A DNA stretch of 64,000 nt from Pseudophaeobacter profundi (GTDB taxonomy: Bacteria > Pseudomonadota > Alphaproteobacteria > Rhodobacterales > Rhodobacteraceae), in assembly GCF_029697505.1 (NCBI RefSeq), contig NZ_JARJEF010000006.1:177152-241151 (forward strand), in the 5' to 3' direction. Positions 55,390-63,885 of the stretch are shown in pieces. Every line of letters begins with the position of its first letter. Positions within the stretch are counted from its first letter, which is position 1. The notes beneath the pieces were generated by a model. That model had not been told where the DNA came from and ran no database searches. It saw only the letters and a program-made list of their open reading frames with translations. Made by a program: the position numbers and the translations under genes.

Positions 55390-55414
55390 GCAGCTTAGGA
55401 AAAGGCTAAGCTGC
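55390..55414. promoter_or_regulatory. Dyad between LysR gene and the dehydrogenase-like gene
   Basis: GCAGCTTAG-GAAAAGG-CTAAGCTGC is a perfect 9-bp inverted repeat containing CTTAG-N7-CTAAG (55394-55410), as found before potG. It lies three bases past the LysR stop and about 75 bases before the dehydrogenase-like start. It may be a LysR site, a terminator for the upstream genes (GATTTTGC follows on the minus strand), or both. Confidence 0.6.
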
Positions 55415-55416
55415 CC

Positions 55417-56343
55417 CTAAACCGTCAAATGTGGGAAATTATTCGCACCGCGTTCTTTTTTGCAATGCGCAACAAAGGCACGGATGACATTTGCACGCTC
55501 CGCATTCGTGGGCATCAAAAGACCCATCCGCATGGGCCGCGCGGGCTGTTGCAAAGGAATGTAACGCAGCGGTTTTCCATCAGGTGACAGATCGTTCAAT
55601 GGGCGAATATTCGCAATGGAATAGCCAAAACCATTCGCCACAAGGCTGCGCATCACCGCCATATCTTTGGTACGTTCCGCAATCTGCGGCTTGATATCGA
55701 GGCCGGCAAAGAACGACAGAAAATATTCCGAACTGAATGGCAGATCGAGAAGAACCATAGGATGCTGAACAAGCTCTACCGGGGAAACGGAGCTGTTGTT
55801 GGCCAAGGGGTGTTCCGGTGCAACCACGACATAGGGTGGCAATTCAAGCAGCCCCTCGAACACCAAGTCCGCAGGCAGATCAAGGTCATAGGTCAGCGCC
55901 ACATCAATCTCTGCGCGGCGCAAGGCGCTAAAAATCTCGGCTTGGTTCAGCTCGACCTGACGGACACGAACCTCTGAAAACTCCACCTCGAAACTGCGCC
56001 TGACGGATGGCAAAACGACCTGCGCAAAGGTGACCAGACACCCGATGTTCAACGGACCACGCACGGTTCCGGAAATGTCGCCGGCCAAATCCACAAGCAG
56101 GTCGGATTCCTGCAAGATATGCGTTGCCTGCTCCATCATGCGCCGCCCCGGCTGCGTCAACGACAAGCCCTGCGCATGTTGGCGCACGAACAGCGGCAGG
56201 CCGAATTCTTTCTCCAGCTGGGTAATCGCTGCAGAAATCGACGGCGACGACACATTCACCTTTTCAGCGGCCTGCGCAATTGACCCCAGTTCGCCAACAG
56301 CGACGAAATATTCAAGCTGTCGCAGTGTGAACCGCAGCGGCAT
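55417..56343 (-). CDS. LysR family transcriptional regulator
   Basis: The 308-residue protein has the LysR winged helix (residues of about 1-60, with GSIAQAAEKVNVSSPSISAAI; key run SSPSISAAI) and the two-lobed effector domain. It is unusual in lying inside the cluster, cotranscribed with the aldehyde dehydrogenase upstream by 29 bases, instead of divergent. The dyads before the dehydrogenase-like gene and importer operon are its likely targets. The effector would be the substrate or an intermediate of the pathway. Confidence 0.92.
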   Translation of the reverse strand: MPLRFTLRQLEYFVAVGELGSIAQAAEKVNVSSPSISAAITQLEKEFGLPLFVRQHAQGLSLTQPGRRMMEQATHILQESDLLVDLAGDISGTVRGPLNIGCLVTFAQVVLPSVRRSFEVEFSEVRVRQVELNQAEIFSALRRAEIDVALTYDLDLPADLVFEGLLELPPYVVVAPEHPLANNSSVSPVELVQHPMVLLDLPFSSEYFLSFFAGLDIKPQIAERTKDMAVMRSLVANGFGYSIANIRPLNDLSPDGKPLRYIPLQQPARPMRMGLLMPTNAERANVIRAFVAHCKKERGANNFPHLTV

Positions 56344-56372
56344 GTCAGCTATCCTTTTCGCTGCGCCCTACA

Positions 56373-57869
56373 TCAGGATTGATACTTTATCCATGTTGTC
56401 TTGAGCGCACTGTATTTGTCCAGCGAATGTAATGACAGGTCACGGCCAAATCCCGACTGCTTCATCCCCCCAAAGGGCGTCATTGCAGACAATGCATCGA
56501 CCGTATTGACGGACACAGTGCCCGCCATCAACCCATCTGATACCCGCAACGCCCGGCTCAGGTTATCTGTCCAAACGGACGCTGCCAGCCCATAAATGCT
56601 GTCGTTTGCCATGCGCACCGCGTCTGCTTCACTGTCAAAGGCGACGACAGACAGGACCGGGCCAAAAATTTCGTCGCGCGCCAGGGGATCGTCATGCGAC
56701 ACGTCATCAAAAATCGTTGGCTGCACGAACGACCCTTTGCCATTCACCGCTACCTGCTGACCGCCTGTCACCAGGTTGGCGGTCTTCTTGCCCTCTTCAA
56801 CAAAGCGCATGATGCCTTCGGTTTGCGCCTTGTCGACAATTGCCCCCATTTTTGAGGCTGGATCAAGCGGATCACCCGGCTGCATTGCCTGCGCCCTTGC
56901 GATCAGTTTTTCGACAAATTCATCCTTGATGGACCGTTCAACATATAGCCGCGAATTGGCCGAGCAGACTTCGCCTTGATTAAAGAAGATACCAAAAGCC
57001 GCCATGTCAGCCGCCGCATCAAGGTTTTCACAATCGGCAAATACAAGGTTCGGGCTTTTACCGCCGGTTTCCGGCCAGACCTGTTTCAGGTTGGATTGGC
57101 CGGAATACTGCATGAAGACCTTGCCGATGGCCGTAGAGCCTGTAAAGGCAAGACAATCTACATCCATGTGCAATCCCAATGACTTACCTGCCGTTGCGCC
57201 ATATCCAGGCACCACATTCAAGACCCCGTCCGGCAATCCTGCCTCGCTCGCTAGTTCGGCCAACCGTAGCGCCGAAAGCGGCGATTGTTCCGCCGGTTTC
57301 AAAACAACCGAATTACCCGCAGCAAGCGCCGCCGCTGATTTCCATGTGGCCATATCCAACGGGAAATTCCACGGCGTCACTGCGCCTACAACGCCCAACG
57401 GGACACGACGAACCAAGGCCAGATCACCGGGGCCGGTTGGCGCAACTTCATCATAAATCTTGTCGATGGCTTCGGCGTACCACTGGAAAAAATGGGCCGA
57501 CCCCGGCGCGTCGACTGTCACTGCATCCGTAATCAACTTGCCCATGTCCAAACTGTCGAGCAGCGCCATTTCCTCAAGGTTTTCACGGATCAGATCGGCC
57601 AGTTTCAGCATAACTGCCTTGCGATGCCCAGGGGCCGCCCGTGACCAGCTGCCTGCTTCAAACGCCTTGCGCGCCGCCTTTACTGCGCGATCCACATCTT
57701 CGCCATCACATTCAGCGACTTCGGTCAAAACAGCGTCGGTGGCGGGGTTGATGCTTTGAAAGGTTTTGCCCGATGCAGCGTCAACGAATTTGCCGTTGAT
57801 GAACGCCTGATTCCGAAACCGCAGGGCCGCCGCGCGGGATTTCCAATCGTCGAATGTGTGGTCAAGCAT
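56373..57869 (-). CDS. NAD(P)-dependent aldehyde dehydrogenase
   Basis: The 498-residue enzyme has all catalytic residues: Asn168 (PWNFP), Glu267 (PETGGKSP) and Cys302 (NQGEVCSA). It is closest to PuuC/gamma-glutamyl-aminobutyraldehyde-type dehydrogenases, which oxidise amino aldehydes. In this cluster it should oxidise a semialdehyde produced after ring opening or amine oxidation by the monooxygenase-like enzyme. It is 15 bases after the DUF1028 gene. Confidence 0.92.
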   Translation of the reverse strand: MLDHTFDDWKSRAAALRFRNQAFINGKFVDAASGKTFQSINPATDAVLTEVAECDGEDVDRAVKAARKAFEAGSWSRAAPGHRKAVMLKLADLIRENLEEMALLDSLDMGKLITDAVTVDAPGSAHFFQWYAEAIDKIYDEVAPTGPGDLALVRRVPLGVVGAVTPWNFPLDMATWKSAAALAAGNSVVLKPAEQSPLSALRLAELASEAGLPDGVLNVVPGYGATAGKSLGLHMDVDCLAFTGSTAIGKVFMQYSGQSNLKQVWPETGGKSPNLVFADCENLDAAADMAAFGIFFNQGEVCSANSRLYVERSIKDEFVEKLIARAQAMQPGDPLDPASKMGAIVDKAQTEGIMRFVEEGKKTANLVTGGQQVAVNGKGSFVQPTIFDDVSHDDPLARDEIFGPVLSVVAFDSEADAVRMANDSIYGLAASVWTDNLSRALRVSDGLMAGTVSVNTVDALSAMTPFGGMKQSGFGRDLSLHSLDKYSALKTTWIKYQS

Positions 57870-57884
57870 GTCTAAACTTTCTCT

Positions 57885-58559
57885 CTATGCGTCGCCGGGC
57901 ACGCCATAAGACGGCGCTTCGCGTGGGTCCAAGGCCCGCTGAATGTAGGCGTCAAGCTGGGGTTTATAGATCTCCCAAGCCGTCGCGATGTTTTCAATGG
58001 GACAGTCCTCGGTCCAATCACAACGCAGATCGGCGACGGGCCAGCTGACGTTATCGACGATCTTCAGACCCGCGGAATGGATCGGTCCGGCCTCGCCTCC
58101 TGCCGCCAAACCCGCGCGCATCGCGGCAATCAAACGGTCCCCGATGTGGCCCTTGGCCGCGACGAACCCGTCAATGATGGCTTGCGCGATCGTGTCATTG
58201 GCCAACAAATTGCCCCCCGACGCCACATCCGGCCCACTGGCTTGCGTCCAGATGCCCAGTGAGTTCGGGCCAGAATGGATAGCCGTGGATCCGTCCTTGT
58301 CGATGGCAATCACTTGCCGGTACTCGGTGAAGTTGCTGACGCGGATAACCTGGTCCACAGCGTCGCGCGCCGACATGCCGCTTTGCATCAGATCCAGTGT
58401 AGCCGGTCCCAAAGATGGGTCCGTCACGTTCTGGGATGCAACAGCACCAACCCCGGCACGCGCAAAAGAACAACGCGCCGCAACAGCGGGCGACGACGAC
58501 GATATTGCCAAACCAAACATCCCGGTTTCAGCACAACGGGCAACCAGTGAAAATGTCAT
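57885..58559 (-). CDS. DUF1028 family protein
   Basis: The 224-residue protein shows the DUF1028 pattern: a short N-terminus TFSLVARCAETGMFGLAISS, then GAVASQNVTDPSLGP. The fold is related to Ntn hydrolases, in which a freed N-terminal residue would act as nucleophile; here Thr2 follows the initiator Met and is a candidate. Its role is therefore likely amide or imide hydrolysis, by inference. It overlaps no gene but is only four bases after the RidA-like gene. Confidence 0.85.
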   Translation of the reverse strand: MTFSLVARCAETGMFGLAISSSSPAVAARCSFARAGVGAVASQNVTDPSLGPATLDLMQSGMSARDAVDQVIRVSNFTEYRQVIAIDKDGSTAIHSGPNSLGIWTQASGPDVASGGNLLANDTIAQAIIDGFVAAKGHIGDRLIAAMRAGLAAGGEAGPIHSAGLKIVDNVSWPVADLRCDWTEDCPIENIATAWEIYKPQLDAYIQRALDPREAPSYGVPGDA

Positions 58560-58563
58560 GGGC

Positions 58564-58980
58564 TTAATCCGGGATGACGGCTGTGCCGTCGATTTCGACC
58601 AACCAATCCGGACGTGCCAACGCCTGCACTACCAGCCCTGTTGAAACCGGATGCACCCCTTTGATGTATTCGCCCATGGTGCGATACACGGCCTCGCGGT
58701 GACGCACGTCGGTGATATAGACGACCACCTTGACGAGATGCTCCATCTGTCCGCCCGCCTCTTCGATCAGTTGCTGGATGTTTTGCATCACTTTGTGCGT
58801 CTGCTCGACCGGATCATGGCTGTCGATGTTTTGCGCGTCATCAAGGTTCTGCGGACATTGGCCGCGCAGATAGACGGTGCTGCCACCCCGTGTCACCACG
58901 GCCTGACACAGATCGTTGTCGAGGTTTTGTTCAGGATAGGTATCGGATGTGTTAAATTTGCGGATGCGAGTATGGGCCAT
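58564..58980 (-). CDS. RidA-like protein lacking the usual catalytic arginine
   Basis: The 138-residue protein has the YjgF/RidA fold, but where active RidA has P-x-R-(S/T) this one reads P111-V-S-T-G. It therefore probably does not deaminate imines in the usual way and may belong to a Rid subfamily with another hydrolase activity or a binding role. It lies between the monooxygenase-like and DUF1028 genes in what looks like one operon. Confidence 0.85.
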   Translation of the reverse strand: MAHTRIRKFNTSDTYPEQNLDNDLCQAVVTRGGSTVYLRGQCPQNLDDAQNIDSHDPVEQTHKVMQNIQQLIEEAGGQMEHLVKVVVYITDVRHREAVYRTMGEYIKGVHPVSTGLVVQALARPDWLVEIDGTAVIPD

Positions 58981-59037
58981 TTGGGTGCTGTCCGATCTAT
59001 AGAGGTGAATTGAGTGTGGCGGCGGCCGCCTGTTTGG

Positions 59038-60315
59038 TCATGTGCTTTGAGATTGCTTTTCAAGCGTTGCTTGATGGTAATCCAAATACTTGCGCTGGGT
59101 ATGGATATGGTCGGCAAGGTGTTTCGCGTCATGCCATACCCCCCAGATAAACGACGATCCCCGGCGCGACTGCCAAGGCAGCCCCAGAAAGAATACATTT
59201 GGTTCAACCGAAACGCCGCGCTGATGCTTGGGCGCGCCTTGTTCGTCGAATGCATCGACCTTGAGCCAGCTATAGTCGCGCGCAAATCCTGTCGCCCAGA
59301 TCACTGTCGTGATACCGGCAGCGGCCAGATCCAGCTCGGCCAGCGGGTTAGTCATGCAATCGGGATCATCAAGAAAGGCCCGCGCCTCTGGCTCGGGTGG
59401 CAAATCAATGCCAGTGCGTTCGACATAGGCATCTGCAGCATCCAGCATTCCAAGATAATTAACGTCGCCATTCCCAATATTCTCTACGAGATCAGGGGCA
59501 AATTTTATTACGCCATCTGCAAAGCTTTCGGTCCGCCCCACGAGCGTCATGCCACCCGCAGCAAGCTTGCGGAAATCAACGGTTTCGCCGCCTTTGGCCC
59601 CGCTCACGGAAATCGTCACATGCTCGGTCCCCGGCGTCATCGCAGACACATCCCACAGACCCAGAACGCCCAACCACCAACAAAAGTCGCGCCCACGATA
59701 GGACCGTGGCGGGCGGTCATGCGGGCCGACAGACAGGTACACTTTGCGCCCCGCCTCCATCAGCTCGCGCGCGATTTGCCCACCGGACGAGCCCGCCCCC
59801 ACAACCATCACCGCCCCTTTGGCCAACTGGTCAGGATTGCGGTAGTCATAAGAATGCATCTGAACCACGTCCGCATCTTCTGGAATGACAGGCGGGATAA
59901 CCGGTTTTTGGAAAGCGCCCGTCGCACAGACAATATTCTCTGCCTCAATCACCCCTTCCGATGTTTCGACGCGGAAGCCGCCTGCCCCATCGATACGTTC
60001 TGCTTTGGTAACTTCGACGCCTGCGCGTGTCGGCGCTTTGATCATCTTCGCGTAATCGACCAAATAATCTGCAACGGTCTCTTTGGCGGGAAACCCGTCA
60101 GGGTCCACATCCTTAAATTCCATCCCCGGAAATCGGTCGTGCCAGGCAGGGCCATTCGCGACAAGATTATCCCAACGGCCCGTGCGCCACTGCTCAGCGA
60201 TGCGGTTCTTCTCTAGCACAAGGTGGGGAATCCCGGCTTTGCTCAGGTGCTCGCTCATCGCGATGCCAGCCTGTCCACCACCGACAACAAGAGTATCTAC
60301 TTTTTCGATCGGCAT
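59038..60315 (-). CDS. FAD-dependent monooxygenase-like oxidoreductase
   Basis: The 425-residue protein has an N-terminal FAD Rossmann motif VVGGGQAG (about residues 10-17), an ATG motif (IVCATGAFQKP, about residue 130) and a second NAD(P)-binding motif VVGAGSSGGQIA. This is the layout of flavin monooxygenases and Baeyer-Villiger-type enzymes. The ATG at 60315 follows AAGGATGCGGAC and the FAD motif starts at once. It is the first gene of the island operon, so it likely performs the first oxidation of the imported compound. The substrate is unknown. Confidence 0.87.
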   Translation of the reverse strand: MPIEKVDTLVVGGGQAGIAMSEHLSKAGIPHLVLEKNRIAEQWRTGRWDNLVANGPAWHDRFPGMEFKDVDPDGFPAKETVADYLVDYAKMIKAPTRAGVEVTKAERIDGAGGFRVETSEGVIEAENIVCATGAFQKPVIPPVIPEDADVVQMHSYDYRNPDQLAKGAVMVVGAGSSGGQIARELMEAGRKVYLSVGPHDRPPRSYRGRDFCWWLGVLGLWDVSAMTPGTEHVTISVSGAKGGETVDFRKLAAGGMTLVGRTESFADGVIKFAPDLVENIGNGDVNYLGMLDAADAYVERTGIDLPPEPEARAFLDDPDCMTNPLAELDLAAAGITTVIWATGFARDYSWLKVDAFDEQGAPKHQRGVSVEPNVFFLGLPWQSRRGSSFIWGVWHDAKHLADHIHTQRKYLDYHQATLEKQSQST

Positions 60316-60914
60316 GTCCGCATCCTTTCCAAAGGGTCTGGCAGACGCAGGGAATGCTTTGGCTGGCGGGCTTACTATCGGCGACAACGCCCCGTGACCG
60401 CTCCTCAAACAAACTCGATGGTCCTGCGCATCAGTTTGCCCGAAAATTTCATTTTATTCGCGGTCTTGAAACAAATGTATATCTCACCGTGGGTTCGGCT
60501 CTGCCTAAGCTATCGGAAATGCTGTGGGTTCCAGTAACTCCGGCAACAGAACGTTCTGTCTGCAAATGGCAGCCTTCAGGTTGTCAAACTGGCAGATACG
60601 GGGGCTACTGGAAATTCTCAGGTTGTACCTACACATGTCCCACCAAGTAACTTTGGCCCAGAGACTAAGTATTTTCCAACTTATTTTCATAAACTTAACA
60701 GGAACCCCTATTCATTTTGGCGCTAAATTCACCCAAATACGCGGTCATTTACACCCACGAAACCTATCAGGGACAGTCCAGCATCTTTCGCGATGCTCTT
60801 CCAATGCTTCCGAGTTAAATCACCTGGTTTGAGTGTGAAACCCAGTCACAGTTCGAACGACAAGTGGTCCAAAGGCGCCACGGCATCGTATACTGAGAAA
60901 CAGGAGATGCTGAT
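60316..60914. other. Intergenic region with a perfect 14-bp palindrome
   Basis: No gene is supported in these 599 bases between divergent genes. They must hold promoters for the monooxygenase-like operon and the peroxidase operon. ACAGAACGTTCTGT (60546-60559) is a perfect palindrome and may be a regulator site. A lone CTAAG half-site is at 60505. Confidence 0.5.
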
Positions 60915-61436
60915 ATGAGCCGAATATTGATCTTGATGGCGCTGATTTTGACTGGCTTTCAAGCGAAGGCCCTGGACCTGAACGCTCCTTTCGACTCCAT
61001 CGATGGGGGCACTCTGACGCTGTCTCAATGGAGCGGTCAGCCAATTCTTGTTGTAAATACAGCCTCCAGATGTGCCTTCACAAAACAATACAGCGGGTTG
61101 CAGGCCCTGTATGACACCTATCGCGATCGCGGTCTTGTGGTTCTGGCGGTTCCATCAAACGATTTCCGGCAGGAGCTTTCCAATAGTGAAAAAGTCAAAG
61201 AATTCTGCGAACTACAATACGGCGTCGATATGCCGATGACAGGTATCACGCATGTTAAGGGGCCAGAAGCACATCCTTTCTTCCAGTCCCTGAAGCGAGA
61301 AGAAGGGTTTGTACCATCGTGGAACTTCAACAAGGTCTTGATCGGGCCAGAGGGTGATCTGGTTGCGACCTACAGTTCGCAAATGAAGCCGAAATCATCG
61401 CGAATTAGGCGTGAGATCGAAGGACTTCTGAAGTGA
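60915..61436 (+). CDS. Glutathione peroxidase family protein, exported
   Basis: The 173-residue protein starts with a signal-like segment (residues 1-19, ending QAKA) and has the peroxidase Cys53 in NTASRCAFT, VPSNDFRQE in place of the usual FPCNQF, and the Trp/Asn pair in SWNFNK. It uses Cys rather than selenocysteine. It probably reduces peroxides in the periplasm with a thiol partner. It overlaps the DCC gene by four bases. Confidence 0.88.
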   Translation: MSRILILMALILTGFQAKALDLNAPFDSIDGGTLTLSQWSGQPILVVNTASRCAFTKQYSGLQALYDTYRDRGLVVLAVPSNDFRQELSNSEKVKEFCELQYGVDMPMTGITHVKGPEAHPFFQSLKREEGFVPSWNFNKVLIGPEGDLVATYSSQMKPKSSRIRREIEGLLK

Positions 61437-61846
61437 AACATGTGAGGCAAGGCGCAGACCAGACGCTGTCCCTATTCTACGACGGGTCCTGCCCACTGTG
61501 TGCGCTGGAAATCGGATATTACAAACGGTGCGACACCGATCAGGCACTTAATTTTGTCGACGTTTCAACCGAGCGTTTTTCGGGAGATGGCAGGCTCACT
61601 CGGTCCCAAGCGATGGCCCGGTTCCATGTTCGTTTGGGAAACGGCCTGCGAGTGTCCGGCGCGCAGGCCTTCGTCGAGGTTTGGCGCGTCTTACCGGGCT
61701 GGCGCTGGTTGGCGAGATTAGCAAGCCTTCCGGGCGCTGTGACCGTTCTGGAGGTGTTTTACCGTCTTTTCCTTCGCATCCGCCCCCTGATCATACGGGG
61801 CTTCGGCGGATACCAGAGGGGGATTGGCAGATCTCGGTCGAGATAA
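61433..61846 (+). CDS. DCC family (DUF393) thiol-disulfide protein
   Basis: The 137-residue protein carries the motif LFYDGSCPLC with Cys20 and Cys23, the DxxCxxC hallmark of DCC proteins, which are related to thioredoxins. A C-terminal hydrophobic stretch may associate with the membrane. Coupled translation with the peroxidase suggests it supplies or removes disulfides in the same stress response. Confidence 0.85.
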   Translation: MKHVRQGADQTLSLFYDGSCPLCALEIGYYKRCDTDQALNFVDVSTERFSGDGRLTRSQAMARFHVRLGNGLRVSGAQAFVEVWRVLPGWRWLARLASLPGAVTVLEVFYRLFLRIRPLIIRGFGGYQRGIGRSRSR

Positions 61847-61886
61847 CCCCGCCTTTCCACGAATTACAAATAAAAGACTGATAAAT

Positions 61887-62339
61887 ATGAAAATTTTTAG
61901 CTCCTTCCTGCTATTCCTAATTGTGGTCATGGGTGTTGGCATCGGGATTGGCATGCTCACTTCTCCGGGCGACTGGTACCGGGATCTGCAGAAACCGTTT
62001 TTCAATCCGCCCAACTGGGTTTTCGGACCGGTGTGGACGGTGATGTATCTGATTATTGCCTATGTTGGCTGGCGCGTGTGGCAGCATGAAAACCGTGCTT
62101 ATCCGAGGCGTCTTTGGATCGTCCAGATGGGCTTGAACTTCTTATGGTCGCCAGTGTTTTTCGCCGCTGAGAAGCCAGCCTTGGCGCTTGCCGTCATCCT
62201 CTGTCTTCTGCTGACAATAGTCGCCTTCATTCGGGCCGCGTGGCATTCCGACCGCCTGTCCGCTCTGCTCTTTGTTCCATACGTCGCGTGGGTGGGCTTT
62301 GCGTTGGCCCTGAACGCCGCGATCGTCTATCTCAACTAG
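61887..62339 (+). CDS. tspO: TspO/MBR family tryptophan-rich sensory protein
   Basis: The 150-residue protein has five membrane segments and the family motif KPFFNPPNWVFGPVWTVMY. TspO binds porphyrins and in Rhodobacter modulates photosynthesis genes in response to oxygen and light. The ATG at 61887 is preferred to an upstream in-frame start inside the DCC gene. Confidence 0.92.
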   Translation: MKIFSSFLLFLIVVMGVGIGIGMLTSPGDWYRDLQKPFFNPPNWVFGPVWTVMYLIIAYVGWRVWQHENRAYPRRLWIVQMGLNFLWSPVFFAAEKPALALAVILCLLLTIVAFIRAAWHSDRLSALLFVPYVAWVGFALALNAAIVYLN

Positions 62340-62353
62340 GCAGGGTATAAGTC

Positions 62354-63016
62354 ATGGAAAGACATGCACTTGTTATTGGTGCCTCGGGCGGCATCGGACG
62401 GGCCTTGGCAAATGAGCTGCAGGCGAGAGGAAACCGCGTTACTTGTCTTTCTCGGTCGCAGGATGGCTTGGACATCACTTGCGACGACAATGTATCGGCA
62501 ATCCTCGGGCCTATCGAAACCCAGTTCGACTTGATAATCGTTGCAACCGGCATCCTGTCAACCGATCGGGGACCAGAAAAGTCGCTACGCGCCTTGTCTG
62601 CCGATGAGATGGCAATTCTGTTTGCGATAAACACAATTGGTCCTGCGTTGGTGCTGAAGCATGCCAAACACTTGCTGCCGAAGAACAGGAGAGCCATTTT
62701 TGCGGCACTCTCTGCGCGCGTCGGGTCAATCGGGGACAATGGCCTTGGCGGCTGGTACTCCTATCGTGCCTCAAAAGCTGCCCTTAATCAGGTGATCAGA
62801 ACGGCGTCGATTGAACTGAAGCGGACGCACAAACATCTGATTTGCGCGGCGTTGCATCCCGGCACCGTAGCGACCGAGTTCACGCAAAACTACCCGCAAC
62901 ACAAGACGGTTCCGCCGCAGAAATCCGCAAGCAATCTGCTGAATGTCATCGATACTCTCACGCCTGACGACAGTGGACAGTTTTTCGACTGGGCAGGGAA
63001 AAATGTACCCTGGTGA
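62354..63016 (+). CDS. Short-chain dehydrogenase/reductase (C-factor-like)
   Basis: The 220-residue SDR has the cofactor motif [13 protein letters not shown] (residues of about 6-18) and the catalytic Tyr-x3-Lys in YSYRASKAA. The Ser of the triad lies in [11 protein letters not shown]. The substrate is unknown. It overlaps the photolyase-like fragment by four bases. The cluster peroxidase-DCC-TspO-SDR-photolyase suggests photo-oxidative stress. Confidence 0.88.
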   Translation: MERHALVIGASGGIGRALANELQARGNRVTCLSRSQDGLDITCDDNVSAILGPIETQFDLIIVATGILSTDRGPEKSLRALSADEMAILFAINTIGPALVLKHAKHLLPKNRRAIFAALSARVGSIGDNGLGGWYSYRASKAALNQVIRTASIELKRTHKHLICAALHPGTVATEFTQNYPQHKTVPPQKSASNLLNVIDTLTPDDSGQFFDWAGKNVPW

Positions 63017-63381
63017 CTGCCTCTTCTGCACCGAGTACCAACACTGATCGCCCACGTATCGTTTTGATCCTGAGGGATCAGCTTGCGCCCGACATGCACG
63101 CGCTGAAGAACGCGGATCTGCGGGTCCCAATCTTACCGTATCCTGCTCTTGGGGCCTTCCTGTCAGATATCGGCAGAGCGATTGCCGCCTCGCCGAAGGT
63201 CACTATTTTCCGCACCCGAGAGATCATCACGCTCACACCCTCTCGCCCCAGTGCCAAGGCCGTTTCTGTCGTGCGCGAGCGCATTCTGGCGACCGGCCCC
63301 CTCAAAGAGGTCAAAGGCATCGTTGGCGATCGACCGCGCCGATACGATGATAGCTTGACGGCTGTGGACGGCGGAAGATAG
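63013..63381 (+). pseudogene. Truncated photolyase/cryptochrome-like ORF
   Basis: From a GTG at 63013 the first 40 codons resemble the N-terminus of the iron-sulfur photolyase/cryptochrome group (PRIVLILRDQLAPDMHALKNAD is the tell-tale region; key run LRDQLAP). After about residue 40 the similarity stops and the frame ends at codon 122, while real members have about 500 residues. It is read as a truncated or recombined remnant. The second part of the frame is unassigned. Confidence 0.5.
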
Positions 63382-63421
63382 CGATCGTATTCAAGACCGA
63401 ACACACTAGTGTTGCCGGAGA

Positions 63422-63691
63422 TATTTTGATGATTGCCCGCCCCATTTTTCCCTTGGCGTGTACCGCAGCAATGGAGCTGTTCGCGGCAACTACCGCGCTT
63501 ACATGGATACCCAGGCGATCGACGCCCGCGGCATCCCCCCGACCCAGGCAAAGCTCGACCGCATCGATGCCATGACCGGCTACCGCGCAATTGCCACCCT
63601 TCAGCGCCTGCCGACCTTTTACGAGGCCTTCGGCATCGAGGAAGGCGATCCCATTTGGCTCCCGCCCGAGGAAAGGATCACCGCCTGGTGA
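63422..63691 (+). pseudogene. C-terminal fragment resembling an M13-type peptidase
   Basis: The frame ending at 63691 has good GC-rich codon use. Its last 28 residues (PTFYEAFGIEEGDPIW, then LPPEERITAW) resemble the tail of neprilysin-like M13 peptidases, and YRSNG upstream may match their R-V-N-G. The stretch between does not fit. No start or catalytic HExxH part is present, so it is at best a remnant. Confidence 0.35.
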
Positions 63692-63810
63692 TCAGTCGGC
63701 CACTTTCCAGGCTCCGGCACTGAACGGCGCTGCGGGCCTTGGACGTCCCCCACATGGGGCCAGACCTCACGACAAAATCCAGAAAAGTTTGACAGGGATA
63801 GGAGTACTCA

Positions 63811-63885
63811 ATGAAGTCACCACTGATCGCCGCCACGGTCCTGCTGCTTTGCGCAGGCTGCATGGAAGACACGATGTGGTGTTGA
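63811..63885 (+). pseudogene. Small lipoprotein cut by an insertion sequence
   Basis: Twenty-four codons start at an ATG with AGGA upstream. They encode a short lipoprotein signal (LLLCAGC as lipobox) and end at a TGA inside the first bases of the IS-like repeat. The reading frame was probably longer before the insertion. Confidence 0.45.
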
